Shown: piece after piece, positions 51,599 to 60,596 of the stretch | Position numbering within the stretch: the stretch's first letter is position 1 | Layout: each line of letters starts with the position of its first letter | Origin: VAXT01 sp038040395 | GTDB taxonomy: Bacteria; Actinomycetota; Thermoleophilia; Gaiellales; Gaiellaceae | Direction of reading: 5' to 3' | Assembly: GCA_038040395.1 (NCBI GenBank) | Contig: JBBPIJ010000002.1 | Span: forward strand, 1 to 64,000 | Length of the DNA: 64,000 bases | Translations under genes and position numbers: made by a program | The notes under the pieces: model-generated | Seen by the model: the letters and a program-made list of their open reading frames with translations, nothing else | What the model was told of the DNA's origin: nothing | Database searches by the model: none

Positions 51599-53665
51599 CT
51601 AGCCGAATCCGTTCGGAACGTTTGGGCGGTAGTGCCAGAGCCCGTAGGCCCGGGAGTCCGGGGGCAAGCTCGGCCATACCTCCGTCCAGCTTCGGCCGCC
51701 GTCCACCGTGTGCCAGAGGTTTCCGCCGATTGCCCAGGCCTCGTCGGGCCCGACGGCCAGCAACTGGGACTCCGCCAGGCGCGTTCCCCTCAGCTTCTGC
51801 CATGTCTTCCCGTCGTTCTCGCTTCGCAGCAGGACCATGCGGCCACGGCCGGAATCGCGCCTACAGGCGACCCACACAGACGCGTGAGTCGGGCGTTGCG
51901 CGCCGCACTGCCAGGGATCGTACTCTTGCGGGCGGCCCATCTCGATCGTGCTCCAGTGCCCACCTGAGTCCGTCGAGACGGCGAGCACGATGTTGCCGTT
52001 TCGCAGCGGGACGCCGTTCTCGATCACGACGACGCCCGGCGCAATTGCGATGTCGCTGTCATCGGGAACTCCGGCCGGAGCACGGACGCCTTTCCACGTG
52101 CGACCTCCGTCTCGGGTCGTGAAGGCAGGCAGCTGTGCCTCGTCCGGCTCGCCGGACCCGAACGAGATGAGGCCGTGCTCGCTGTCGGTGAATGCGACCG
52201 CGCCGGCCCAGCCAATGCCTTCAGGGCTCTCGAGCTTTCTCTGCTCGCGCGTCAGGAAGGCGGCCGACCCAGGTTCCGGGGACCGGGTTCCGGCCAGATA
52301 GGCCGGGCGGCCGTTGGCGGTTGCCTCCTGCCGTATTGAGAGCGGGCGAATCGTCCTCCAGTGCACGCCCTGGTCTCTGCTCTCGATCGTCTCGGGCCAG
52401 GAGCTCACGACGAGGCGCTCGGGTGTGGCGACGACCAGTCGCTCGTAGTTGCTCGGTTTCGGACCGAGAGTCAGCTTCCAGGTGCGGCCGCCGTCTGTCG
52501 TCCGCCGGTTTCCGGCCCACGCTCGACCTCCCGAAGCGAAGGCGCTCGGGAGAGGACTCGGATACCAGCGGCGCTGCCAGTGTCGGCCCCCGTCGAGCGT
52601 GACGTGCAGGTCGTCGAACGCGAAGCCCTGGGAGACTTCGTGTGACACGGCCCAGCCCTCCCGGTCATTCACGAAATGCAGCTCGGTCGGCGAGGGCCAA
52701 TGCCCGACACGGCTCTTGTACGGGCGTTTGTCGACATACCGGGTCTCCCAACTCGAGCCGCCGTCGGTCGTGGCTCGAATGACGAGGGGCGGGTGAGGAT
52801 CGTCGTAGGGCTCGGAGGGCCCGGCGCTCGTGAAGCCGCGACGATCGTCCAGGAAATCGAGCGACATGTAGGACGGCCCGCAAGTGCCGGGAAGTCGAGA
52901 CCACGATCGCGCGCCGTCGAGCGTCTTCCAGAGCTCCTGCCCCTCGCAACCGGTCGCAGTCGCCGCCGCATAGCCGACGTTGGCCGAGACGAACCGGGCA
53001 AGCGTCGTTCCTCGGGGCATAGGCACCTTCACCCAGGTCTTTCCGCCGTCGCGGGACCGGCGCGTCTCTCGGCCGAACGCAAACCAGGTTGTCGGGCTCG
53101 GAAGCTGGAAGCCGTGGTTTGGCTGGAGGGTTGCGCCCTCCCAGTCGTCCCAGTACCGGTTTCCGAACACGGGTCTCGGGTGAAGCGCTCGCCAGCTCTC
53201 GCCCCCGTCCTGGGTCCGCAGAAGCAGCAAGCGCTTCGGCGGGCCTGACAATCCGGAGCCGTCGTGCTTACGGTCGGTCAGCGCGGCAACCGCGAGCCCG
53301 GTCCCGTGATCGGCGAACGAGATGGACTCAAAGACGACATCTCGGTGGTTCCAGACCGTTCGCCACGTCCTGCCTCCGTCATCGGTGCGCTGGATCCGAC
53401 CCGGCTCGGTCGGGAGCTGGTAGCCGACTTTCGGCTGCCAGCCTCCGCCGCCGGTGGTCGCGACGAACCCGTGCGTGCGGTCGAAGAAGAACAGGTGCTC
53501 GGCGCCCAGTCCCGGCCCGCGCGAGCCAGTCGTCAGTCTCGTGTTCTGAAAGACGATCTGCCCCTCATTCGTGACGCGCATCGGCTCGACGAAGCCGCGC
53601 TCGTCGTTGCTGCAACTTCCTGCGGCAAGCGCCAGTGCCACGAGTGCGAGAGCCCGTCTCGCCAT
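51599..53665 (-). CDS. Secreted lipoprotein with BNR/Asp-box beta-propeller repeats
   Basis: 688 residues from ATG at 53665. Lipoprotein signal MARRALALVALALAAGSC with Cys at 18. At least eight Asp-box (S-x-D-x-G-x-x-W) units such as TDDGGRTWRTV, SRDGGKTWVKV, TTDGGSSWETR, TTDGGRTWKLT, TRDGGRTWKGV and SENDGKTWQKL, arranged as one or two propellers of the sialidase/YCF48 type. No catalytic residues of sialidases recognised. Follows the six-permease ABC operon on the same strand (13-base gap), so it may be an exported partner. Confidence 0.85.
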   Translation of the reverse strand: MARRALALVALALAAGSCSNDERGFVEPMRVTNEGQIVFQNTRLTTGSRGPGLGAEHLFFFDRTHGFVATTGGGGWQPKVGYQLPTEPGRIQRTDDGGRTWRTVWNHRDVVFESISFADHGTGLAVAALTDRKHDGSGLSGPPKRLLLLRTQDGGESWRALHPRPVFGNRYWDDWEGATLQPNHGFQLPSPTTWFAFGRETRRSRDGGKTWVKVPMPRGTTLARFVSANVGYAAATATGCEGQELWKTLDGARSWSRLPGTCGPSYMSLDFLDDRRGFTSAGPSEPYDDPHPPLVIRATTDGGSSWETRYVDKRPYKSRVGHWPSPTELHFVNDREGWAVSHEVSQGFAFDDLHVTLDGGRHWQRRWYPSPLPSAFASGGRAWAGNRRTTDGGRTWKLTLGPKPSNYERLVVATPERLVVSSWPETIESRDQGVHWRTIRPLSIRQEATANGRPAYLAGTRSPEPGSAAFLTREQRKLESPEGIGWAGAVAFTDSEHGLISFGSGEPDEAQLPAFTTRDGGRTWKGVRAPAGVPDDSDIAIAPGVVVIENGVPLRNGNIVLAVSTDSGGHWSTIEMGRPQEYDPWQCGAQRPTHASVWVACRRDSGRGRMVLLRSENDGKTWQKLRGTRLAESQLLAVGPDEAWAIGGNLWHTVDGGRSWTEVWPSLPPDSRAYGLWHYRPNVPNGFG

Positions 53666-53678
53666 GGTGGGATTGTTA

Positions 53679-54464
53679 CTAGATCGTCTCCAGCGTGGCG
53701 CGCCGGCGGCCGTCGATCTCGAAGTACCTGAGGAGCGCGTACCCGAGTGCCGCATAGCAGGCGCCGAGCCCGGCCTCGGTCCAGACGAGGCCCGACACGT
53801 CTCCCAGCGTGGCGCCTTCGGCGATCTGGCGCGCCGCCTCGATCCCGTGCGTCAGCGGCAAGACGCGGCCGATCGCCTGCATCCAGCCCGGCAGCGCGTC
53901 GAGCGGCACGTTGACGCCGCAGAAGAGCAGGAATACGAAGATGACGAGGTTCGCGAAGAAGAAGACGTCCCGGCCGCGCAGGCCGAAGGCGCCGATCATC
54001 GTCCCGAACGCCGTGCAGGCGAACGAGGTCACGATGACGATGAGCGCGATCACCGGGATTTCGATCGGCTTCAACGAGAAGTCGAGCAGGAGCCAGCCGG
54101 CGGCGAAGCCGAACACCGAGACGATGACTCCGTTCACGAGGTTCGGCAGTGCTCGGCCGAGGAAGAGCGCGAGCCGATTCGCGGGGGTCACGAGAATCGA
54201 CGAGAGCGTCTGCGTCCAGCGCTCGCCCCCGATCGTCATCGCCATCCCGAAGATCCCTCCCACCGCCGAGATCGCGACGGCGTTCCCGACGACGAAGAAC
54301 TCGTCGGAGCGGAGCTTCGCGTAGCGCCCGATGTAGGCGAAGAAGAGGACCTGGAACATCGGCCCGCCGAGCATCGTCGGGACGTAGATCGACCAGTGGA
54401 TCCAGTTGAAGAGCGCGCGGTACGCGAGGTAGCCGCCGATGAAGAAGACGCGGACAGAGTTCAT
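53679..54464 (-). CDS. ABC-2 type permease, pair 3 second member
   Basis: 261 residues from ATG at 54464. Six predicted helices of the ABC2_membrane type; typical segments FRSDEFFVVGNAV-like (KLRSDEFFVVGNAVAISAV), GGERWTQTLSSILVTPANRL, GRALPNLVNGV and LPGWMQAIGRVLPLTHGIEA. 53679-53681 is its stop. Type-B member of the three permease pairs; starts within the stop of its pair mate (ATGA). Probably forms an export channel for a lipid, peptide or drug with the type-A member. Confidence 0.88.
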   Translation of the reverse strand: MNSVRVFFIGGYLAYRALFNWIHWSIYVPTMLGGPMFQVLFFAYIGRYAKLRSDEFFVVGNAVAISAVGGIFGMAMTIGGERWTQTLSSILVTPANRLALFLGRALPNLVNGVIVSVFGFAAGWLLLDFSLKPIEIPVIALIVIVTSFACTAFGTMIGAFGLRGRDVFFFANLVIFVFLLFCGVNVPLDALPGWMQAIGRVLPLTHGIEAARQIAEGATLGDVSGLVWTEAGLGACYAALGYALLRYFEIDGRRRATLETI

Positions 54465-55234
54465 GCGAGCGCCAGAGTGGCCCGCTCGCGGGCGAGCCGC
54501 TCGAAGTAGCGGAGCGTGTAGTGCCCGATCACGAGATAGATCAGGCCGAGCCCGAGGCAGATAGCGATCGCCAGGACCGGGTCGCCTCCAATCGCAGCCT
54601 CTCGGATCCCGCGAATCCCCCAGGTCGGCGCGAGCACCCACGAGATCGGGCGCGTCCAGCCGGGCAGGAGCGAGAGCCCCACGAGGAGGCCGGTCACGAG
54701 CCACACCGGGTACTCGAGGAGGTTCGACAGCGAGTTCGCGTTGCGCAGGAGCACGAAGGTGGACGCCAGCACGAGGCCGAGCAGCCCGAGGGAGAGCACG
54801 GCGGCGGGGAGCGCGACGGCAAACCACACCGGGTGGGCGAGGTGGAGAGGCAGGTCGAAGATGAGCCAGCCCCAGGCCAGCGTCGCCCCCACCGAGTAGA
54901 GGCCGATGGACGCGGTCGCGATCGTCATCGGCAGCACCACGAGGATGAGCGGCGTCGGCACGCCGATCACGTACTCGAGCGTCCCCTGCCAGCGCTGCCA
55001 CTGGATCAGGCCGCCCGAGCCGAAGAGCGTCGACGACCAGATGCCCATCATCCCCGCGCCCAGGGAGGCGTACAGGAGCGAGCCGGGCCGCGCGCCGGTG
55101 CGGAACATGTAGTAGGCGATCGTTGCGTAGAAGATCGGGAGGATCGCCGCGTTCAGCATGAAGAAGCCCGACATGGTCAGGTTCTTCACGTTGAAGAGCC
55201 AGCCGGTCCAGAAGAGGCGAAGGGCGTGCCTCAT
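54461..55234 (-). CDS. ABC-2 type permease, pair 3 first member
   Basis: 257 residues from ATG at 55234. Type-A member: MRHALRLFWTGWLFNVKNLT, SLLYASLGAGMMGIWSSTLF, LEYVIGVPTPLILVVLPMTI, ISWVLAPTWGIRGIREAAIG. Starts within the stop codon of the preceding gene (ATGA overlap) and overlaps its successor in the same way. Confidence 0.88.
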   Translation of the reverse strand: MRHALRLFWTGWLFNVKNLTMSGFFMLNAAILPIFYATIAYYMFRTGARPGSLLYASLGAGMMGIWSSTLFGSGGLIQWQRWQGTLEYVIGVPTPLILVVLPMTIATASIGLYSVGATLAWGWLIFDLPLHLAHPVWFAVALPAAVLSLGLLGLVLASTFVLLRNANSLSNLLEYPVWLVTGLLVGLSLLPGWTRPISWVLAPTWGIRGIREAAIGGDPVLAIAICLGLGLIYLVIGHYTLRYFERLARERATLALA

Positions 55235-56019
55235 GCGACCTGGAGCGAAGCCCGCTTGCGGCTCTCCCGCTCCATGAAGAGCAGCAGCTGGTAGCCGAGG
55301 AACGTGTAGACGACGCCGATCACCGCTTCGCTCAGGAGAAGCCGGGACACATCTCCGAGCGAGGCCCCGTTTGCGACCCGCCGCGCCGCCTCGATCCCGT
55401 GCGTGAGCGGGACGCGCGACGAGATGGCCTGCATCCAGCCCGGGAGCGTGTCGATGCGCAGGTTCGCGCCGGTGAAGATCAGGAGCAGCCCGAAGATGAC
55501 GTTGTTGAGCACGGCGGTCTCCCGCACGCGGAGCCCGATCCCCGCGCAGATAAGGCCGAGGCCGGTGCAGGAGAAGGTAGCCACGAAGATGACGAGCGCG
55601 ATCGCGGGCCAGGTCGAGACCGGGATGTCGACGCCCAGGATGACACCGGACACAAGGAGCGAGAACGCGGCGACGAACATCGCGTTGGCGATCACGGGCA
55701 GGGCACGGCCCAGAAAGAGAGGAAGCCGCCCGGCGGGTGTGACGAGGATGTACGAAAGCGTCTGCTGGGAGCGCTCCCCCGCGATCGCGTGGGTCATCGA
55801 GAAGAGGCATGGGATCGAGGCGTACTGGACCGCGTTCCCGATCACGTAGAACTCGTCCGACTGAACGCCCGCGTTCCGCCCGATGTAGACGAACAGGAAG
55901 ATCTGGAAGATCGGCGCGATGACGAGGGTCGGGAAGAAGATCCACGGCGAGAGCCAGTTGATGAGCGCCCGGTACGCGGTCACCCCCCCGAAGAAGAAGA
56001 TCCGAAGCGAAACCGTCAT
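55231..56019 (-). CDS. ABC-2 type permease, pair 2 second member
   Basis: 262 residues from ATG at 56019. Type-B: GVQSDEFYVIGNAVQYASIP, GERSQQTLSYILVTPAGRLP, LPGWMQAISSRVPLTHGIEA. Close paralogue of the 53679 and 56786 proteins. Overlaps both neighbours by four bases. Confidence 0.88.
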   Translation of the reverse strand: MTVSLRIFFFGGVTAYRALINWLSPWIFFPTLVIAPIFQIFLFVYIGRNAGVQSDEFYVIGNAVQYASIPCLFSMTHAIAGERSQQTLSYILVTPAGRLPLFLGRALPVIANAMFVAAFSLLVSGVILGVDIPVSTWPAIALVIFVATFSCTGLGLICAGIGLRVRETAVLNNVIFGLLLIFTGANLRIDTLPGWMQAISSRVPLTHGIEAARRVANGASLGDVSRLLLSEAVIGVVYTFLGYQLLLFMERESRKRASLQVA

Positions 56020-56789
56020 GTCAGCGAGAGGCTGGCGCTGCGACGGGCTGCGCGCAGGACGCCTTCGGTGACGAAGATCCCGATCGCGACGTAGATCCCG
56101 CCCAGCAGGACGCACATGCCGATGTCCGGCAAGGGCGTGCCGCCGGTCGAGGACTCCCGAATGGCGCGCATGCCCCAGGTCGGCGCGAGAGCCCACGAGA
56201 TGGGACGCACCCAGCCCGGTAGGAGCGCCAGGGGAACGAGGAAGCCGCAGATCAGCCAGATCGGATACTCGGTCATCGAGCCCAGGGCCCAGGCGGTTCG
56301 GTAACGCGCGAACGACACGGCCATCAGGAAGCCGAGCGCGCCGATCGAGAGGATCGTCGCCGGGATCGCGGCTGCCATGAGCAGGGGATGCGCCAGCTGG
56401 AGATCGATCCCGAAGACGAAACGGCCCCAGAGGAGCGTCGTCGTCATGCAGTAGATCCCGATCGCCGAGGTTGCGAACGCGAGTGGCAGGAGGACGAGGG
56501 AGAAGTGCGCCGGCGCCGCCACGAGCAGCTCGAGCGTCCCGAACCAGCGCTCCCGCTGGAGCGCGGAACCGGCCGAGACGCTGGTGGCGGTCCAGATGCC
56601 CATCACCGCCGCGCCGAGCGAGGCATAGACGAGCGCCTTGGGGTCGCCCCCGGCCCTGAACATGAAGAACGCGACCGTCGCGAAGAAGAGCGGCCAGGCA
56701 ATGGCCAGGAAGCCGTCGAAGGACGAGCGCGTCAGCTGCTTCACGTTCAGCAGCCACGCGACCCGGAGCAGCCGCAGGTTTCTCCTCAC
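56016..56789 (-). CDS. ABC-2 type permease, pair 2 first member
   Basis: 257 residues from GTG at 56789 (GTGA overlap with the upstream stop). Type-A: VRRNLRLLRVAWLLNVKQLT, ALVYASLGAAVMGIWTATSV, LELLVAAPAHFSLVLLPLAF, ISWALAPTWGMRAIRESSTG. Confidence 0.88.
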   Translation of the reverse strand: MRRNLRLLRVAWLLNVKQLTRSSFDGFLAIAWPLFFATVAFFMFRAGGDPKALVYASLGAAVMGIWTATSVSAGSALQRERWFGTLELLVAAPAHFSLVLLPLAFATSAIGIYCMTTTLLWGRFVFGIDLQLAHPLLMAAAIPATILSIGALGFLMAVSFARYRTAWALGSMTEYPIWLICGFLVPLALLPGWVRPISWALAPTWGMRAIRESSTGGTPLPDIGMCVLLGGIYVAIGIFVTEGVLRAARRSASLSLT

Positions 56790-57571
56790 GAGCGTTCCAG
56801 GCTGGCGTAGCGGCGGCTCTGGCCCTCCATGAAGCGGAGGACTAGGTACCCGACGACGGCGTAGCAGAGGCCGATGAGCGCCTCGGTCCCGACCACACCT
56901 GCGACCGAGCCGAACGATGCGCCATCCGTGAGCAGTCGTGCCGCCCTGATCGCATGCGTGAACGGCAGCGCCTCTGACATCGAGGCCATCCAGCCGGGCA
57001 GCTCGGAGAGCGGAATGTTGGCGCCCGTGAAGATGAGCAGGAACCCGAAGATGACGTTCGAGAGCACGGCGTTCTCGCGGACCCGCAACGAGATCGCGGC
57101 GTTGATCAGGCCCAGGCCGGTGCACGAGAAAGCAGCGACGACGATCACGAGGGCAAGCGCGGGTACCGACGACAACGGGATGTCGACCCCGAGGAGGACG
57201 GTCCCGGCCGCGAGCGAGAAGGCCGCGACGAAGGCGCCGTTCGCGACCACGGGCAACGCGCGCCCGAAGAAGAGCGGGATGCGACGCGCCGGGCTGACGA
57301 GGATCGCGCCCAGGGTGTTCTGGTAGCGCTCGCCGCCGATCATCTGCGTCATCGCGAACAGGCACGGGATCGCCGAGTACTGGAGCGCATTTCCGACGAC
57401 ATAGAACTCGTCCGACTCGAGGCCGGCAGAGCGGCCGATGTAGGCGAAGAGCAGGATCTGGAAGATGGGCGCGACCAGGAGGCTTGGGATGTAGATCTGC
57501 GGCGTCAGCCAGTAGAAGAGCGCACGGTAGGTCATGCGCCCGCCGACGAAGAACACGCGCAGCGAGGTCAC
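56786..57571 (-). CDS. ABC-2 type permease, pair 1 second member
   Basis: 261 residues from GTG at 57571. Type-B: GLESDEFYVVGNALQYSAIP, GERYQNTLGAILVSPARRIP, LPGWMASMSEALPFTHAIRA. GTGA overlap with the preceding gene. Confidence 0.88.
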   Translation of the reverse strand: MTSLRVFFVGGRMTYRALFYWLTPQIYIPSLLVAPIFQILLFAYIGRSAGLESDEFYVVGNALQYSAIPCLFAMTQMIGGERYQNTLGAILVSPARRIPLFFGRALPVVANGAFVAAFSLAAGTVLLGVDIPLSSVPALALVIVVAAFSCTGLGLINAAISLRVRENAVLSNVIFGFLLIFTGANIPLSELPGWMASMSEALPFTHAIRAARLLTDGASFGSVAGVVGTEALIGLCYAVVGYLVLRFMEGQSRRYASLERS

Positions 57572-58338
57572 GACAGCGAAAGGGAGGCGCGAACGCGCGC
57601 GGAGCGCAGCACCCGCTCGGTGAACACGATGCCCAGGCCGATGTAGAGGGCGCCCAGGCCGGCGCACATCAGGAGGTCGTCGAGTGGTGATCCGCCGAGC
57701 GCGGCCTGGCGAATCGCGTTCATGCCCCAGGTGGGAGCGAGCACCCACGAGATGGGACGCACCCAGTCGGGAAAGAGCGCCAGCGGGACGAGAAATCCGC
57801 CGATCAGCCACACGGGGTACTCGAAGAGGTTTCCGAGCGCCCAGGCCGCGCGGAAGCGGACGAAGGTGACCGCGAACACGAAGCCGAGCGCGCCGAACGA
57901 GAGGACGGTGCCGAGGATCGAGGCCGCAAACAGGAGCGGGTGGTGCACTGTCAGCGGCACTCCGAACAGGAAGTGGCCGTAGAGCAGCGTCGCGGCCAGG
58001 CTGTAGATCCCGACCGTGGCCATCGCAAGCGTCACGGGCAAAAGGATGAGGGCGAAGTGGGGAGGAGTCCCGACGAGGAGCTCCAGCGTTCCATGCCAGC
58101 GCTCCCGCTGCATCGCGGCGCCCGCGGTCGTGCTCGTCGCCGACCACATTCCCATCACGGCCGCGCCGAGCGAGGCGTAGAGAAGCGTTCGCGGGCTTTC
58201 TCCGGCCCGGAAGACGAAGAAGGCGACCGTCGCGAAGAAGAGGGGGTAGATGACCTGGCCAAAGCCCTCGAAGGGCGATCGGGAGATCATCTTCATGTGG
58301 TAGAGCCAGCCGACTCCGAGGAGCCGCAATACCCTCAT
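57568..58338 (-). CDS. ABC-2 type permease, pair 1 first member
   Basis: 256 residues from ATG at 58338. Type-A: LYHMKMISRSPFEGFGQVIY, LLYASLGAAVMGMWSATSTT, LELLVGTPPHFALILLPVTL, ISWVLAPTWGMNAIRQAALG. Immediately follows the ATPase gene with a four-base overlap. Confidence 0.88.
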   Translation of the reverse strand: MRVLRLLGVGWLYHMKMISRSPFEGFGQVIYPLFFATVAFFVFRAGESPRTLLYASLGAAVMGMWSATSTTAGAAMQRERWHGTLELLVGTPPHFALILLPVTLAMATVGIYSLAATLLYGHFLFGVPLTVHHPLLFAASILGTVLSFGALGFVFAVTFVRFRAAWALGNLFEYPVWLIGGFLVPLALFPDWVRPISWVLAPTWGMNAIRQAALGGSPLDDLLMCAGLGALYIGLGIVFTERVLRSARVRASLSLS

Positions 58339-59303
58339 TCGGCTGTTACGAGCGCGACGTACGCGTCCTCGAGCGTGGGCTCGCGATGCGACACGCGGCC
58401 GACGTTGGCCCCGTTCAGGTGCCCCAGGATCGCGGCCGTGAGCTGGATGTCGGCGCGCGTCTGGACGCTCAGCACCTGCGCCTGCTCGCGCTCCTCGACC
58501 CACACGGAGAGCACGCCTTCGAGCTTGCGAAGCTTCTCGACCGTCTCGTCGGGCACGCCGTAGACCTCGACCTCGGTGACGCTCCCGGACTCGACGCGGC
58601 TCTTCAGCTGGCCGGGCGTTCCCGTGGCGACGATCTCGCCCTTCGAGATGACGGCGATCCGGTCGCAGAGCGCGTCGGCCTCGAACATGTAGTGGGTCGT
58701 GAGCAGGATCGTCTTGCCCGCGTCGGTGAGCGAGGCGATCGTCCTGCGGAGCTCGCGCGCACCCACCGGGTCGAGCCCGATCGTCGGCTCGTCGAGGAAG
58801 AGCACCTCCGGGTCGTGGAGCAGCCCGCGAGCGACGTGCAGGCGCTGCTTCATCCCGCGCGAGTACCCCTCGGCCCGCTCGTGCTCGCGGCCCTTGAGCC
58901 CGACGAGCTCGAGCAGCTCCTCGATCCGCGCCTTCTGGATCTTCGCCGGGACGCCGTAGAGCTCGGCGAAGTAGCGGAGGTTGTCGTAGCCGGAGAGCCG
59001 CTCGTAGACCCCGCGCTCGCCGCCGAAGACGTAGCCGATCCGCTTCCTGACCTCGCGCGCCTCCTTGACGACGTCGTGGCCGAGCACGCGCGCGCTCCCC
59101 GAGGTCGGGATGAGCAGCGTGATCAGCATCTTGATCGTCGTCGTCTTGCCGGCCCCGTTCGGGCCGAGCAGGCCGAAGAGCTCGCCCTTCTCGATCTCGA
59201 AGCTCACGCCCCGAACCGCTTCGATCTCTTTCACGCGTCGGCGGAGCGTCCCGGTGTGGGTGCGGTAGGTCCGGTGGAGGTCCTGCGCCTCGACGACGGC
59301 CAT
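58335..59303 (-). CDS. ABC transporter ATPase for the ABC-2 exporters
   Basis: 322 residues from ATG at 59303. Walker A GPNGAGKTTT (about residues 49-58), signature region AEGYSRGMKQRLHVARG (a degenerate YSRGM in place of LSGGQ), Walker B EVLFLDEPTIGLDP, H loop TTHYMFEADALCDRIAV. CcmA/DrrA-like C-terminal extension (about 235-322) of the drug/lipid exporter class. Only ATPase in the seven-gene operon, so it probably drives all three permease pairs. Leaderless promoter at its start. Confidence 0.93.
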   Translation of the reverse strand: MAVVEAQDLHRTYRTHTGTLRRRVKEIEAVRGVSFEIEKGELFGLLGPNGAGKTTTIKMLITLLIPTSGSARVLGHDVVKEAREVRKRIGYVFGGERGVYERLSGYDNLRYFAELYGVPAKIQKARIEELLELVGLKGREHERAEGYSRGMKQRLHVARGLLHDPEVLFLDEPTIGLDPVGARELRRTIASLTDAGKTILLTTHYMFEADALCDRIAVISKGEIVATGTPGQLKSRVESGSVTEVEVYGVPDETVEKLRKLEGVLSVWVEEREQAQVLSVQTRADIQLTAAILGHLNGANVGRVSHREPTLEDAYVALVTAE

Positions 59304-59310
59304 TGACTAG

Positions 59311-59316
59311 AGACTA
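59311..59316 (-). promoter_or_regulatory. -10 box TAGTCT of the ABC-2 operon
   Basis: On the minus strand TAGTCT lies seven bases before the ATG at 59303. The gap to the divergent MFS gene is only 20 bases, so both genes are probably leaderless or their promoters overlap each other's coding starts. Confidence 0.45.
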
Positions 59317-59323
59317 ACGGCAG

Positions 59324-60562
59324 GTGAGGTCGCTTTTCCGTTATCTCCGCGGACTCGATCCGCGGCTGCCGAGATCGGTCTGGACGATGGAGGTCGGCGG
59401 CTTCGCGAACGCGTTCGGGAACGGGCTCGCTTTCCCGTTTCTCTTCATCTACCTGCACAACGTCCGGGGCTTTCCGCTGCCGACGGTCGGGTTGATCGCG
59501 GGGACGAGCGCAGCGGTCGGAATCGCCTCGATCCCGACGGCGGGGATCATCGTCGACAGGATCGGCGGCAAGCCGACGCTGATCGGCGCGCTCGTCATGC
59601 TCGCCGTCGGCTTCGCCGGCTACACGCTCGTGCACGAGCCCTGGCAGGCGTTCGCGGTCAGCGCAATCGTCGGAATCGGGAACGGCGCCTTCTGGCCGAG
59701 CCAGTCGTCGCTCATCATCGGGTTGACGCCCGCGGCGAGACGGCACGCGGCCTTCGCGCTCCAGCGCGTGATGCGCAACTTCGGCGTCGGGCTCGGCGGA
59801 GTGGCCGGCGGGCTCATTGCGACGACCGAGAACGCGACGAGCTACACGGTGCTCTTCGGCCTCGACGCGGTCACGTTCCTCGTCTTCGTGCTCGTCCTCT
59901 CGTTCGTGCCGGATCCCGGGCTCTCACGGGCGGAAACCGATCGGCCGGGCCGGTACAGCGAGGTCTTGCGCAACCGGGTCTTTCTCGGAGTCGTGGGATT
60001 GAACGTCGTCTACGTCGCCGCGGGGTACGCGCAGCTCGAGGTCTTTCCCGTGTTCGCCAAGAACGAGGCCGGCGTGACGGAGCGGCAGATCGGCTTCATC
60101 TTCTTCGTGAACACGCTCGCGATCGTCCTAGCCCAGTTCCCGCTCACGAAGGTGCTGGAAGGGAGGCGCCGGATGCCGGCGCTCGCCCTGATGACCTTCA
60201 TCTGGGCGGTTTCGTGGATGATCGTCTTCTCCGGAGGGCTCTGGTTCGAGGCCCGTGCCGCCGCGCTCGTCTTCGGCCTCGCGGGCATCGTCTTCGGGCT
60301 CGGCGAGTGCTTCCACGGGCCGACCCAAGGGGCTCTCGTGGCCGACCTCGCGCCGCCGCGCCTGCGCGGCCGCTACATGGCGCTCTCGACGCTCTCCTGG
60401 GAGATCGGCTTCGTGATCGGCCCCACGTCGGCGGGATTCATCCTCCACGCTGCACCCAACGCGCTCTGGCCGATCGCAGCCGCCACATGTGTGCTCGCCG
60501 GCTTCGGCGCGCTGTTGCTCGAGAAGCGGATCCCGCCCGAGCTCCGGAGGACACCGGGGTGA
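59324..60562 (+). CDS. Major facilitator superfamily transporter
   Basis: 412 residues from GTG at 59324, twelve hydrophobic segments. MFS loop 2-3 motif as AGIIVDRIGGKPTL (about residues 78-91), and the equivalent in the second half AQFPLTKVLEGRRRMP. QRVMRNFGVGLGG and PAARRHAAFALQ resemble the MdtH/YfcJ-like multidrug group. Direction and substrate unknown. Divergent from the ABC-2 operon by 20 bases. Confidence 0.88.
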   Translation: MRSLFRYLRGLDPRLPRSVWTMEVGGFANAFGNGLAFPFLFIYLHNVRGFPLPTVGLIAGTSAAVGIASIPTAGIIVDRIGGKPTLIGALVMLAVGFAGYTLVHEPWQAFAVSAIVGIGNGAFWPSQSSLIIGLTPAARRHAAFALQRVMRNFGVGLGGVAGGLIATTENATSYTVLFGLDAVTFLVFVLVLSFVPDPGLSRAETDRPGRYSEVLRNRVFLGVVGLNVVYVAAGYAQLEVFPVFAKNEAGVTERQIGFIFFVNTLAIVLAQFPLTKVLEGRRRMPALALMTFIWAVSWMIVFSGGLWFEARAAALVFGLAGIVFGLGECFHGPTQGALVADLAPPRLRGRYMALSTLSWEIGFVIGPTSAGFILHAAPNALWPIAAATCVLAGFGALLLEKRIPPELRRTPG

Positions 60563-60596
60563 GAATGGAGAGCGCGGCCGCGACGTTGTCGTAGAC

